A stretch of DNA of 64,000 bases, taken from assembly GCF_029457495.1 (NCBI RefSeq), contig NZ_CP120361.1, positions 4,480,001 through 4,544,000 on the forward strand, written 5' to 3'. Position 1 is the stretch's first letter, and every line of letters starts with the position of its first letter. Source of the DNA: Chelativorans sp. AA-79 (lineage in GTDB: Bacteria; Pseudomonadota; Alphaproteobacteria; Rhizobiales; Rhizobiaceae). The translations under genes and the position numbers were made by a program. This document shows, in pieces, positions 51,517 through 60,836 of the stretch. A model generated the notes under the pieces. The model saw only the letters and a list, made by a program, of their open reading frames with translations. It searched no databases and had not been told where the DNA came from.

Positions 51517-52134
51517 ATGTCCATTTCTCGCCGCGGATTTTTGATCGGGCTGCCGCTGTTCGCGGCGGGTTGCGCCTCAGGCGAGTTCCGGACCGCGCAA
51601 TCCAACTATGGCGCCCGGCCGGACGAGCCTTTCCCGATCAGGGCCGTTCCGCTCTCCCAGATCAAGCCCGAGCTGCGGCGCAGGGAAGTGGAGTTCGATG
51701 GCGACTATCCGGAGGGCACCATTGTCGTGAACACGCCGGAACGGCGGCTCTACTACGTGCTCGGCAACGGCCGGGCCATCAGATACGGCATCGGCGTCGG
51801 CCGGGAGGGCCTTGCCCTTCGCGGCAACGCGGTCGTCGGGCGGAAGGCGGAATGGCCGAGCTGGCGCCCGACCGACAACATGATTCGCCGCGATCCGCGC
51901 AACAGGCGATATGCCGGCGGCGTCCCCGGCGGCCCGAACAACCCGCTCGGCGCGCGTGCCCTTTATCTCTACCGGAACGGCCGGGACACGATGTTCCGCA
52001 TCCACGGCACGAACCAGCCGCAGACGATCGGCGGAGCGGTCTCGAGCGGATGCATCCGCATGCTCAACCACGACGTGATCGACCTCTACGAACGGGCTTC
52101 GGTGGGAACACGCGTGGTGGTCATCCAGGCCTGA
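51517..52134 (+). CDS. L,D-transpeptidase (YkuD-family) lipoprotein
   Basis: A 205-residue exported protein. The N terminus SRRGFLIGLPLFAAGCAS combines a twin-arginine-like motif with a lipobox (AAGC, Cys at about residue 19). The YkuD domain shows HGTNQPQTIG and the catalytic SSGCIRML (Cys about 183). It cross-links or modifies peptidoglycan, or attaches proteins to it. GGGGAAGATG precedes the ATG. It is a single-gene unit. Confidence 0.9.
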   Translation: MSISRRGFLIGLPLFAAGCASGEFRTAQSNYGARPDEPFPIRAVPLSQIKPELRRREVEFDGDYPEGTIVVNTPERRLYYVLGNGRAIRYGIGVGREGLALRGNAVVGRKAEWPSWRPTDNMIRRDPRNRRYAGGVPGGPNNPLGARALYLYRNGRDTMFRIHGTNQPQTIGGAVSSGCIRMLNHDVIDLYERASVGTRVVVIQA

Positions 52135-52250
52135 CACCTGCGCGAGAGCGCCTTTGCAGGCGCGGGCGCCGCGGCTGTGGATAAGCGCCGCTGGCCCGAA
52201 CATGGGAATGCAACTATCTTCGCCGCCCGTTCATCGATTCTGGAACCGGC

Positions 52251-54569
52251 ATGGCAACCGACATCAATCGCATCGCTTCCCTCATCGCCACCGAGATCAG
52301 CGCCCGGCCGGAGCAGGCGGTCGCCGCGATCGCGCTCCTCGACGAGGGCGCGACCGTCCCCTTCATCGCTCGTTACCGCAAGGAGGTGACCGGCGGGCTC
52401 GACGACACCCAGCTCCGACTCCTGTCCGAGCGTCTCGTCTATCTGCGCGAACTCGACGCGCGGCGGGATGCCATCCTTTCCTCCATCCGCGAGCAGGGCA
52501 AGCTCACGCCCGAGCTGGAAGAGAAGATCGCCGCCGCGGCGACCAAGGCGGAACTGGAGGACATCTACCTCCCCTACAAGCCCAAGCGCCGCACCAAGGC
52601 GGAGATCGCGCGCGAGCGCGGGCTGGGGCCGCTTGCCGAGGCGATCCTCGCCGACCGTGCCGCCGTCCCGGCGGAGCTGGCGCAGGCCTATGTCACCGAC
52701 GACGTGCCGGACGTGAAGGCCGCGCTGGAGGGCGCGCGCGACATCCTGGCCGAGCAGTTCTCCGAAAATGCCGACCTCGTCGGCCGCCTCAGGACCTATA
52801 TGAAGGAGAAGGCGTTCCTGCGTTCGCGCGTCGTCGAAGGCAAGGAGGAAGCAGGCGCGAAATTCTCCGACTATTTCGATCACCTGGAACGCTGGGCAGG
52901 CGTTCCCAGCCACCGCGCGCTCGCCATGCTGCGCGGGCGCAACGAGGATGTTCTGTCGCTCGACATCGAGGTCGATGCCGACGATGCCTCGCCCGTGAAG
53001 CCCGTCGTGCGCATGATCGCGGACGCCTACCAGATCGGCGGGTCCCTTCCGGGCGACCAGTGGCTCATGGAGGTCGCGGGCTGGACCTGGCGCATCAAGC
53101 TCTCGCTGCACCTCTCGCTCGATCTGATGCGGGATCTGCGCGAGCGGGCGGAGGAAGAGGCGATCCACGTCTTCGCACGCAACCTGAAGGACCTGCTGCT
53201 CGCCGCCCCGGCCGGCTCCCGTCCCACAATGGGTCTCGATCCGGGTATCCGCACCGGCGTCAAAGTCGCCGTGGTGGACGGCACCGGCAAGCTGGTCGCA
53301 ACGACGACCGTCTACCCCTTCCCGCCGCGCAACGACGTGCGCGGAACCCAGGCGGAGCTTGCCTCGCTCATCCGCAGGCACAATGTGGAGCTGGTGGCCA
53401 TCGGCAACGGAACGGGCAGCCGCGAAACGGAGAAGCTCGTCGCCGAGATGCTGTCCGAGATGCCGGCGCCGAAACCCCTGAAGGTGGTCGTGTCCGAGGC
53501 GGGTGCCTCGGTCTATTCGGCTTCGGAGACGGCGGCGGCCGAGTTTCCGGGTCTCGACGTCTCGCTGCGCGGCGCCGTCTCGATTGCCCGCCGCCTGCAG
53601 GATCCGCTCGCCGAGCTCGTCAAGATCGAGCCGAAGTCGATCGGCGTCGGGCAGTACCAGCACGATGTCGACCAGTACCGTCTGGCGCGCGCGCTCGATG
53701 CGGTGGTGGAGGACGCGGTGAATGCGGTCGGCGTCGACCTCAACATGGCCTCCGCCCCTCTGCTTGCCCGCGTATCGGGCCTCGGCGCCTCGCTGGCAGA
53801 GGCGGTCGTGGCGCACCGCGACGCGAACGGTCCCTTCTCCAGCCGGCAGGACCTCCTGAAGGTGGCGCGGCTCGGCCAGCGCACTTTCGAGCAGTGTGCC
53901 GGCTTCCTGCGCATCCCGAAGGGCGCCGAGCCGCTCGATGCGTCCGCCGTGCACCCCGAAGCCTATGGCGTGGCGCGCAAGATCGTCTCCGCCTGCGGCC
54001 GCGACGTGCGTTCACTGATGGGTGATAGTGCCGCCCTGAAGGCGCTCGACCCGCGCGTTTTCGTGGACGAGCGCTTCGGCCTGCCCACCGTGCGCGACAT
54101 CATCGCCGAGTTGGAAAAGCCCGGCCGCGATCCGCGCCCGGCCTTCCGCACGGCGACCTTCGCGGAGGGCGTCGACGACATCAAGGATCTGGAGCCCGGC
54201 ATGATGCTCGAAGGCACCGTGACCAATGTCGCCGCCTTCGGCGCCTTCGTCGATGTCGGCGTGCATCAGGACGGGCTGGTGCACGTGTCCCAGCTTGCCG
54301 ACCGCTTCGTCAAGGACGCGCACGAGGTGGTGAAGGCCGGCGACGTGGTGAAGGTCCGCGTGCTGGAGGTCGACATCAAGCGCAAACGCATCAGCCTTTC
54401 CATGCGCAAGGACGGAGCGGCGGGCGGACGGCCGCAGCAGCAGCGCGGCGGCGGCAAGCCAGCGCACAACCCCCCGCCGCGCAATGGCCGGAATGCACCC
54501 TCCGGGCAAGGCGGTCAGGCGCAGGGCGCGCTCGGTGCCGCTCTCATGGATGCATTGAAGAGGCGATAG
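52251..54569 (+). CDS. tex: Tex family RNA-binding transcription accessory protein
   Basis: A 772-residue Tex/Spt6-like protein. The N-terminal helical region contains [17 protein letters not shown], the YqgF-like fold begins near 325 ([17 protein letters not shown]), helix-hairpin-helix motifs lie around 490-560, and a C-terminal S1 domain ([20 protein letters not shown], about 650-725) is followed by a low-complexity Gly/Gln/Arg tail. It is a housekeeping nucleic-acid binding factor. A signature of this kind of chromosome-backbone gene indicates that the preceding clusters are chromosomal. Confidence 0.95.
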   Translation: MATDINRIASLIATEISARPEQAVAAIALLDEGATVPFIARYRKEVTGGLDDTQLRLLSERLVYLRELDARRDAILSSIREQGKLTPELEEKIAAAATKAELEDIYLPYKPKRRTKAEIARERGLGPLAEAILADRAAVPAELAQAYVTDDVPDVKAALEGARDILAEQFSENADLVGRLRTYMKEKAFLRSRVVEGKEEAGAKFSDYFDHLERWAGVPSHRALAMLRGRNEDVLSLDIEVDADDASPVKPVVRMIADAYQIGGSLPGDQWLMEVAGWTWRIKLSLHLSLDLMRDLRERAEEEAIHVFARNLKDLLLAAPAGSRPTMGLDPGIRTGVKVAVVDGTGKLVATTTVYPFPPRNDVRGTQAELASLIRRHNVELVAIGNGTGSRETEKLVAEMLSEMPAPKPLKVVVSEAGASVYSASETAAAEFPGLDVSLRGAVSIARRLQDPLAELVKIEPKSIGVGQYQHDVDQYRLARALDAVVEDAVNAVGVDLNMASAPLLARVSGLGASLAEAVVAHRDANGPFSSRQDLLKVARLGQRTFEQCAGFLRIPKGAEPLDASAVHPEAYGVARKIVSACGRDVRSLMGDSAALKALDPRVFVDERFGLPTVRDIIAELEKPGRDPRPAFRTATFAEGVDDIKDLEPGMMLEGTVTNVAAFGAFVDVGVHQDGLVHVSQLADRFVKDAHEVVKAGDVVKVRVLEVDIKRKRISLSMRKDGAAGGRPQQQRGGGKPAHNPPPRNGRNAPSGQGGQAQGALGAALMDALKRR

Positions 54570-54605
54570 GCTTGCAATTGAAGAACTGATCCCCTTCACG
54601 GCGCG

Positions 54606-55784
54606 TCACTCCTGGCCACGGTAACGGGCGCGCGGGCGGATGAGCTTTCCTTCCTCGCACTGCTCCAGCGCATGGGCGATCCAGCCCACCGTGCGGCCGA
54701 CGGCGAACAGAGAGAGCGCTGCGCCCCGGGGGAGGCGCAGCGCGCGCCTCAGCGCCACCAGAGCGAAGTCCACGTTCGGCAGCTTGCCCAGCCGGTCCAT
54801 GGCGGCAAGCACGTCCACGCGCCTTGCCGCTAGCGGCAGCATGCCGAGCAGTGCGGAACCCCGCGGGTCGCCCTCCGGATAGAGCGGATGGTCGAAGCCC
54901 GGCAGCCGGTCACCGCGCCACAAACGCTCTTCCACAACCTTCGCCGCATCGCCCGACCGCTCCACTTCATCGAAGAATATCTCGACCAGACTCGTGGAGC
55001 CGCCGTGGAGTGGGCCGCTCAGCGCCGCGAGGCCGGCAGCGAGGGCCGAAGCAAGCGACGCGCCGGTCGAAGCCACGATGCGGACCGCGAAAGTCGATGC
55101 GTTCAATTCATGATCGGCGAGAACCACGAGCGCGGCGCGGACGAGGTCGGCACCGCCTTTGTCGAGCTTCCAGGCGTCGGCCAGCACCGTATGAACCGGA
55201 GCACTGGTGGGGCGTGTGCCCGCTGCCGCTGCCGCCACCGCGCGCACCAGAGCCACCGCGGGCGGCCAGAGCCGGCGTGTCTCGCGCTGCCATGTGAGGG
55301 CCGTCGATCCATATACCAGGGGCAGAAGCGCGGCTGCACGTTCGATCACGGAGAGATTGCCCAACGCGGCGGCGAGCCGGATCCATGCCTGGTCGACGGC
55401 GGGCGCGGGGCCGGCGAACGGGTCCTCCGCACCGCAGTCCCACATCAGGCGGGCGATCTCCTCCAGGCTGGCATGGCCGGCGAGCTCCACCGCGTCCTGC
55501 CCGCGATAGAAGAGGCGGCCATGCTCGATCAAGGTGATGCGCGAGGAGAGCACCGGCAGGCCCCAGTCGAGCGTGGCGGCGGCGACGCGCTCGGGCTTCC
55601 GGCCGTGCCGTTTCCGCTTTGTGAGGGCATCCACGTCCACGGAACTGTAGAGGCTGCGGTGCGAATCCGCCGGGTCCGCGATTGCGCGCAGCACCCCCCG
55701 GCTCACATAAGCGTAGAGGGTCGTGCGCTTCACCCCGAGCCGTGCCGTTGCCTCATCCGCATCGATATAGCCGGCGACCGCCAT
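54606..55784 (-). CDS. Citrate-synthase-like protein with N-terminal helix-turn-helix
   Basis: A 392-residue protein. Residues 4-40 (YIDADEATARLGVKRTTLYA and following) form a MerR/excisionase-like DNA-binding helix-turn-helix. The remainder is a citrate synthase fold with ALSGPLHGG and a GFDHPLY motif where active enzymes have GFGHRVY; the usual Arg is absent. It could be a metabolite-sensing regulator derived from citrate synthase, or a moonlighting enzyme. It is divergent from an intact citrate synthase, with two inverted repeats between them. The ATG at 55784 has GAGG upstream. Confidence 0.82.
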   Translation of the reverse strand: MAVAGYIDADEATARLGVKRTTLYAYVSRGVLRAIADPADSHRSLYSSVDVDALTKRKRHGRKPERVAAATLDWGLPVLSSRITLIEHGRLFYRGQDAVELAGHASLEEIARLMWDCGAEDPFAGPAPAVDQAWIRLAAALGNLSVIERAAALLPLVYGSTALTWQRETRRLWPPAVALVRAVAAAAAGTRPTSAPVHTVLADAWKLDKGGADLVRAALVVLADHELNASTFAVRIVASTGASLASALAAGLAALSGPLHGGSTSLVEIFFDEVERSGDAAKVVEERLWRGDRLPGFDHPLYPEGDPRGSALLGMLPLAARRVDVLAAMDRLGKLPNVDFALVALRRALRLPRGAALSLFAVGRTVGWIAHALEQCEEGKLIRPRARYRGQE

Positions 55785-55798
55785 GACCAGCCTCAACA

Positions 55799-55815
55799 TT
55801 GATTCTCTGAATCAA
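55799..55815. promoter_or_regulatory. Perfect inverted repeat between the two citrate synthase genes
   Basis: TTGATTC, TCT, GAATCAA: 7-base arms with a 3-base spacer. It lies 15 bases upstream of the HTH-citrate synthase start and 54 bases upstream of the other, a suitable position for autoregulation and divergent control. Confidence 0.55.
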
Positions 55816-55817
55816 GA

Positions 55818-55842
55818 TTGACGACATTGATCATTCCGTCAA
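55818..55842. promoter_or_regulatory. Second inverted repeat TTGACG/CGTCAA
   Basis: Six-base arms separated by 13 bases, directly next to the first inverted repeat. It could be a second operator half or include the -35 box of the plus-strand gene. Confidence 0.33.
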
Positions 55843-55868
55843 GATGCAGGAATCTCATGAGGTGATCC

Positions 55869-56945
55869 ATGTCTGTGGGACTTGACGACGTAATCGCAGC
55901 CGAAACCGTGCTCAGCCATGTGGACGGAGAAGCCGGCCGGCTGATCGTCCGCGGCCACGACGTCGAGGAACTGGCCGGGCGCAGGAGCTATGAGGCGGTC
56001 GCCGCGCTTCTCTGGAGCGGCTTTGCGGAAGAGGATGGCGAGGCGGCCGTTCGCTCCGCCCTCGGTGCTGCGCGGGTCGCCGCTTTCCCGGTGGCTGAGC
56101 GGCTGCTCCCCTTCTCCGACGGGCTTGCTCCCGTCGAGGCACTGCGCCTCATGCTTGGCGCCCTGCCCGACGCTTCGGAGGTTCCGGCGCACATCCTTGT
56201 CACCGCGGCCATGCCTGTCTTCGTCGCAGCGATCGCGCGGGACCGGCAGGGCGCCTCGCCCGTCGCACCCGATGCCGGCCTCGGCCAGGCCGAGGACTTC
56301 CTGCGGATGCTGCGCGGCGCCGCCGTTCCGCCCGAGCATGTGAAGGCGATGGAGACCTATCTCGTCACGGTGGTCGACCACGGGCTCAACGCCTCGACCT
56401 TCGCGGCACGCGTGGTCGCCGCCACCCGCGCCGGCATGGTCTCCTCGGTCGTGGCCGCGCTCTGCGCATTGAAGGGCCCGCTGCACGGCGGCGCGCCGGG
56501 ACCCGTGCTCGACATGCTGGACGATATCGGCGCGGAGAGGAATATCGAGCCCTGGCTCACGGATGCGCTCGACCGCGGCGAGCGGCTGATGGGCTTCGGC
56601 CACCGCGTCTACCGCGTGCGCGACCCCCGCGCGGACGTGCTGAAGGCCGTCGCCAATGGCCTGCGCGGCGGCGAAAATCGCATCCGCTTCGCCGAGGAGG
56701 TTGAGGCCGGCGCGCTCGACATCCTCGCCCGGCGCAAGGCCTCGCGCCCGCTCAAGACCAATGTGGAATTCTACACCGCGCTCGTGCTCGAGGCGCTGGA
56801 ACTTCCGCGCGAGACCTTCACGCCGGTCTTCGCGATCGGGCGCGTGGCCGGCTGGGCGGCGCATGTGCTGGAGCAGGAGAGCACCGGGCGCCTCATCCGC
56901 CCGCAGTCGCGCTATGTGGGCCCGGTTCCGCGCCGCGCGGCCTAG
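55869..56945 (+). CDS. Citrate synthase/methylcitrate synthase
   Basis: A 358-residue citrate synthase of the short bacterial type. The catalytic His and Arg are in GFGHRVYRVRDPRA (about 241-254), LHGGAPG binds oxaloacetate, and TNVEFYTALVLEAL carries the acidic active-site residue. No prpB or prpD is nearby, so a methylcitrate role is not supported. It is transcribed away from the HTH-containing homologue, which may regulate it. Confidence 0.87.
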   Translation: MSVGLDDVIAAETVLSHVDGEAGRLIVRGHDVEELAGRRSYEAVAALLWSGFAEEDGEAAVRSALGAARVAAFPVAERLLPFSDGLAPVEALRLMLGALPDASEVPAHILVTAAMPVFVAAIARDRQGASPVAPDAGLGQAEDFLRMLRGAAVPPEHVKAMETYLVTVVDHGLNASTFAARVVAATRAGMVSSVVAALCALKGPLHGGAPGPVLDMLDDIGAERNIEPWLTDALDRGERLMGFGHRVYRVRDPRADVLKAVANGLRGGENRIRFAEEVEAGALDILARRKASRPLKTNVEFYTALVLEALELPRETFTPVFAIGRVAGWAAHVLEQESTGRLIRPQSRYVGPVPRRAA

Positions 56946-56948
56946 ACC

Positions 56949-57050
56949 GGTTCACCGTTTCATTGAAACGCCGATCAGATCTATCTGATTGTTTGTGCCG
57001 CATTTGTGCGACGCCAGATGATTCCATCTGGCTGCAAAATGCTCTAGCGC
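56949..57050. repeat. Intergenic mosaic of three perfect inverted repeats
   Basis: The 102 bases between two convergent genes contain CGTTTCA-T-TGAAACG (56956-56970), ATCAGAT-CT-ATCTGAT (56974-56989) and GCCAGATG-ATTC-CATCTGGC (57013-57032). The density of perfect palindromes and the flanking TGCAAAATGCTCTAG resemble dispersed intergenic repeats of Rhizobiales genomes as I recall them. It may also act as a bidirectional terminator. Confidence 0.6.
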
Positions 57051-57965
57051 TCAGTAGGTCTTGAGGCCGTTCACCATCAGCGCCACCCGGTAAAGCGAGG
57101 TGGTGGCCACGATATAAAGGCGATTGCGCTTGGCGCCGCCGAAGACGCAGTTCGCCACCACCTCCGGCACGCGTATCTTGCCGATCAGCGTGCCGTCCGG
57201 ATCGTAGCAGTGGATCCCGTCGCCCGCGCTTGTCCAGATGCGCCCGTCCTCGTCCAGGCGGAAACCGTCGAAGAGGCCGGCGGTGCAGTCCGCGAAGACC
57301 CGGCCGCCTGACAACCTGCCGTTCTCGCCGACATCGAACACGCGCATATGAGCGGGATTCTCCGCGCCATGCGTGCGGCCGGTATCCACCACGTAGAGCC
57401 TCTTCTCGTCCGGTGAAAAGGCGAGCCCGTTGGGCCTCACCATATCGGTCACCACCGCCTCCACGGCCCCCGAAGCGGGATCGACGCGATAGACATGGCA
57501 AGCACCGATCTCGCTCTCGGCCTTGTGACCTTCGTAATCGCTGTCGATGCCGTAAGCAGGATCGGTGAACCAGATGGAACCGTCCGACTTCACCACCACG
57601 TCGTTGGGCGAGTTGAACCGCTTGCCCTGCCAGCGATCGGCAATGGTGATGATGGTTCCGTCATGCTCGGTGCGGCTTATCCGGCGATTGCCGTGCTCGC
57701 AGGTGACGAGCCGCCCTTGCCGGTCGACCGTGTTGCCGTTGGAATAGCCGGCCGGCTGCCGGAAGGTGCTGACGCCGCCATCCGTCTCGTCGAAGCGCAT
57801 CATCCGGTCGTTCGGGATGTCCGACCAGACAAGATAGCGGCCGGCGGCGAACCAGGCCGACCCCTCCGCCCAGGCACAGCCGGTGTAAAGGCATTCCAGC
57901 CGCGCATTCGAGCTGAAGAGCCGGTTGAAGCGCGGATCGAGAACCTCATAGATGCTTTCGGACAT
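57051..57965 (-). CDS. SMP-30/gluconolactonase family lactonase
   Basis: A 304-residue six-bladed propeller. Conserved metal-site residues occur in WAEGSAWF (Glu), RFNSPNDVVV (Asn/Asp) and RPNGLAFSPDEKRLYVVDT. GGGAGGAAG precedes the ATG. Such enzymes open sugar lactones, for example gluconolactone. It lies 35 bases after a gluconokinase-like gene on the same strand, consistent with a lactone, aldonate, phospho-aldonate route. Confidence 0.88.
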   Translation of the reverse strand: MSESIYEVLDPRFNRLFSSNARLECLYTGCAWAEGSAWFAAGRYLVWSDIPNDRMMRFDETDGGVSTFRQPAGYSNGNTVDRQGRLVTCEHGNRRISRTEHDGTIITIADRWQGKRFNSPNDVVVKSDGSIWFTDPAYGIDSDYEGHKAESEIGACHVYRVDPASGAVEAVVTDMVRPNGLAFSPDEKRLYVVDTGRTHGAENPAHMRVFDVGENGRLSGGRVFADCTAGLFDGFRLDEDGRIWTSAGDGIHCYDPDGTLIGKIRVPEVVANCVFGGAKRNRLYIVATTSLYRVALMVNGLKTY

Positions 57966-58000
57966 GACTTCCTCCCAAACCGGGCGCCCGCTCGCGCCCC

Positions 58001-58528
58001 TCAAGGTTCGCTCTTCTTCTTCCGCCGCAGGAAGGCAATCGAAGCCGCGACGAGCTCGTCCACCGGCAGAAGCCCGTTCAGCGAAACCGCGGCTTCGTCC
58101 TCTCCCGGCGTCTCCAGCGCGGCGAACTGGCTTTCGACCAGGCTCGCCGGCATGAAGTGCCCCTCGCGGTTGCCGACGCGCCGATAGGCCGTCTCGCGAT
58201 CGATCGCCAGATGGATGAAGACAAGAGAAGGATTGAGGCGCCGCAACTGGTCGCGATAGCGGCGTCTCAGTGCCGAGCAGGCGGCGACCGCACCCTGGTT
58301 GCCGCTGGAATTCGCCGCGACCGCGCGGCCGACCGCTTCCAGCCAGCCGGCGCGGTCCTCATCCGTCAGAGGCTGGCCGCTTGCCATCTTGGCGACGTTT
58401 TCGGGCGGGTGCAGCGCGTCTCCTTCCACGAAGGCGACACCCAGCGCCGCGGCAAGCGCGGATCCGACCGAGCTTTTGCCGCAGCCCGTCACGCCCATGA
58501 CCACCGCCGGCGGTGTTCCGTTATCCAG
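58001..58528 (-). CDS. gntK: Gluconokinase, apparent CTG start
   Basis: A 175-residue kinase of the GntK family: P-loop VVMGVTGCGKSSVG (about residues 9-22), FVEGDALHPPENVAKM, DEDRAGWL and the LID region including REGHFMPASLVESQ. It phosphorylates gluconate to 6-phosphogluconate. The normal N terminus would begin MDNGTPPAVVMG, but the first codon in frame is CTG, preceded by GGGGAGGGG. A GTG at 58504 or ATG at 58498 would truncate the first beta strand. The start is therefore provisional. Confidence 0.84.
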   Translation of the reverse strand: MDNGTPPAVVMGVTGCGKSSVGSALAAALGVAFVEGDALHPPENVAKMASGQPLTDEDRAGWLEAVGRAVAANSSGNQGAVAACSALRRRYRDQLRRLNPSLVFIHLAIDRETAYRRVGNREGHFMPASLVESQFAALETPGEDEAAVSLNGLLPVDELVAASIAFLRRKKKSEP

Positions 58529-58703
58529 AGGTCCCCTCCCCTTCGCGCAGTGCAGGAATCGCGGGCTTCGGTACCGAATCCGCCCGTTCCATCGCGGCGA
58601 CACGATAGAGAAGACGGCGCCGCGAATCCAGCATTGGAAGGCAAGACCATGGCGGCTGGGAATGGCAGGGCGTCTGGCCCAAGTGATCGACCTTGCAGCG
58701 CCC

Positions 58704-58731
58704 TTGTTGCCGGCAGTGCCGATCATATAGA
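58704..58731 (+). promoter_or_regulatory. Putative promoter of the EamA transporter gene
   Basis: TTGTTG, a 16-base spacer and TATAGA, ending 69 bases before the start. The rest of the 271-base divergent region (58529-58799) shows no clear operator or gene. Confidence 0.35.
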
Positions 58732-58799
58732 GGCATGATGCCGATCCAGTTTGCCGGCGACCCGGCATCGGCTACAGCCACGGTTTCGAAAGCACCGAC

Positions 58800-59711
58800 A
58801 TGACAGCCCAGACCAGCACCGCGCCGCTCGCCCCGGCATCCGATACCACACGGCTCGGCATCATCGTCATGATCGTGGCGATCCTGCTCTTCGCGCTGAA
58901 CGATGCGATGGGCAAGTGGCTGGTCGCGACCTACACAATCGGCCAGGTGCTTCTCATCCGCAGCGCGGCCGCGCTTGCCATTCTCGCGCCCTTTCTCTGG
59001 AAGGGTGGACTGCGCCCGCTGGTCCAGGTGGAGCGGCCCGGCCTCCAGTTCCTGCGCGTTCTCTTCTCCACCGGCGAGGTCTACGGCTTCTATTTCGCCG
59101 TCGCCTATCTCCCGCTCGCGGACGTGATGACCTACTGGCTCGCCGCCCCCATCTATGTCGCAGCGCTCTCGCCCCTTCTTCTGGGCGAGCGGGTCGGCTG
59201 GCGACGCTGGGTGGCGATCTTCGTCGGGTTCGTCGGCGTGATCATCGCGCTCGACCCCTCGGCCGCCGCGCTTACGCCCCCGGCCGTCATCTCCATTGTC
59301 GGCAGCTTCGCCTTCGCCTTCATGCTTCTTTCCTCGCGCGCGCTACGCGCCACACCGGACAGGACGCTGGTCTTCTGGCAAATCGTCGGCGCGGGGCTCA
59401 TCGGCCTGGTCACCGCCCCCTTCGGCTGGGTCACGCCGACGGGCACGGACTTTCTTCTGCTCGCCCTGCTCGGCGTCGTGGCCATGCTGGCGCATGTGGG
59501 CGTCAACCGGGCCATGAAACTCGCCGATGCCGCCACCGTCGCGCCGTTCCAATACATGCTGCTGCTTTGGGCGGTCGTGTTCGGCTGGGCGTTCTTCGGC
59601 GACATCCCGCGCCTGGAAATCCTGATCGGCGGCGCGATCATCGTGGCCGCCGGCCTGTTCATCTTCTTCCGCGAGAGGAAGGTGACGGCTCCCGTGGTGG
59701 CGGAGCATTAA
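58800..59711 (+). CDS. EamA-family (DMT) transporter
   Basis: A 303-residue membrane protein with about ten segments in two EamA repeats (about residues 15-150 and 160-295). It is an exporter or importer of small metabolites; the family does not reveal the substrate. It is divergent from gluconokinase and converges with the mutarotase-like gene. Confidence 0.87.
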   Translation: MTAQTSTAPLAPASDTTRLGIIVMIVAILLFALNDAMGKWLVATYTIGQVLLIRSAAALAILAPFLWKGGLRPLVQVERPGLQFLRVLFSTGEVYGFYFAVAYLPLADVMTYWLAAPIYVAALSPLLLGERVGWRRWVAIFVGFVGVIIALDPSAAALTPPAVISIVGSFAFAFMLLSSRALRATPDRTLVFWQIVGAGLIGLVTAPFGWVTPTGTDFLLLALLGVVAMLAHVGVNRAMKLADAATVAPFQYMLLLWAVVFGWAFFGDIPRLEILIGGAIIVAAGLFIFFRERKVTAPVVAEH

Positions 59712-59730
59712 GACCGAGGCATCCGGCCGC

Positions 59731-60834
59731 TCAGCCCCGCAGAAAACCCGTGTCACAGGGTATTTCGACCGAGTTGCCGGCATCGCTCACGAGCCGCAGG
59801 CCCGTACCGGTCGGTTCGACCGCCTCCACCGAACGCCATCCTTCCGGCAGGGCGACGCCACCGATGACGTTGCGCACGGAAACGGAGCCGCCAGGCACAA
59901 GGTCCAATGCCGTCGGAATGCCTGCACGCGACAGCGGGTTCTCCGCAATCGAGCCGCGATGGCCGGCACCGCCGAAGCTGCGCCCTTCCTCGATGCCGAG
60001 CACGCCCACGTGGCGCCCGTTCCATGGCGCATAGTCACGCCCGGCATTGGAGAACCACAGCATGGTTACGGGAAGCTCGGCCGGATTCTTGAGGCTCAGG
60101 AAGATTTCCCCCGCGTCGCGGCGCACCGCCGCCGCCCAGCCCAGCGCGTTGCCTGGCCGCTCTACGAGCATGACGAACTCCTCGTGGCGTTCCGCCGGCG
60201 GATACTCGCGCAGATCGACAAGGCGGCCGTCCGCGCGAGGAAGGGCGGTAAGCTCCTCGAACCGGGCGGGATAGGCGAGCGCCGAACGGCCGCGGTCCGG
60301 ATCCCCTTCAAGCGGCTTCGGAGGCGTCTCGCCCCAAGCCTTGGGCGAGAAGGAGAGCCGCCCGCCGGCAGGTCCGAAGCGCGTCATGGCGTGGTTGGCG
60401 ACGGGAATTCGCCCCTCACCGCCGATGAAGATATGGCGCTCGTAGAGGAAGGCGTGGCCATCGCGCAGGGTGAAGTGCTTTTCCAGCCGGGCTCCCAGGA
60501 TGTCGCGCTTCAAAGCGAAGCGCGCGGTCACCGTATCGCCCCCTCGCCCAGTCGAAAGATGGTCCCATTCGCTGTTTGCCGGCCAGCCGTGCGGCGGTCC
60601 CGGCTCCAGGTCGCTCGCCGAAAAGGGAGCACAGAAGAAATCCCCGGAAAGCCAGCGCACATTGGCGGGGATGTCCTCATCCCGCGCGGTCCCGTCGTCA
60701 TCAACCCAAGGCGCAATGTGCAGCGGCCGGATCGTACGGCCGTTCTGCTCTATGGAGAATTCACGAATATGGCCAACCCGCAGATCGACCGTGACGGCGA
60801 TCCCCTCGGCCTCGAACCTGCAGAACCGCTCCAC
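59731..60834 (-). CDS. Galactose-mutarotase-fold protein of unknown specificity
   Basis: A 367-residue protein whose beta-rich sequence, with HFTLRDGHAFLYERHIFIGGEG and PVANHAMTRF, resembles the aldose-epimerase (galactose mutarotase) superfamily. The catalytic His/Glu pair cannot be placed with certainty. It begins with GTG at 60834, 2 bases after the stop of the SDR gene and with GGGGGAA upstream, so the two are coupled. It probably acts on a sugar or sugar lactone anomer. Confidence 0.6.
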   Translation of the reverse strand: MERFCRFEAEGIAVTVDLRVGHIREFSIEQNGRTIRPLHIAPWVDDDGTARDEDIPANVRWLSGDFFCAPFSASDLEPGPPHGWPANSEWDHLSTGRGGDTVTARFALKRDILGARLEKHFTLRDGHAFLYERHIFIGGEGRIPVANHAMTRFGPAGGRLSFSPKAWGETPPKPLEGDPDRGRSALAYPARFEELTALPRADGRLVDLREYPPAERHEEFVMLVERPGNALGWAAAVRRDAGEIFLSLKNPAELPVTMLWFSNAGRDYAPWNGRHVGVLGIEEGRSFGGAGHRGSIAENPLSRAGIPTALDLVPGGSVSVRNVIGGVALPEGWRSVEAVEPTGTGLRLVSDAGNSVEIPCDTGFLRG

Positions 60835-60836
60835 GC

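Noticed and set aside
52086..53954. A 622-codon minus-strand open frame opposite tex
   Set aside because: It is composed of Arg/His/Gly-rich sequence typical of a shadow frame; tex is unambiguous.
55869..56945. prpC of a methylcitrate cycle
   Set aside because: No prpB, prpD or propionyl-CoA genes are nearby, so general citrate synthase is equally likely.
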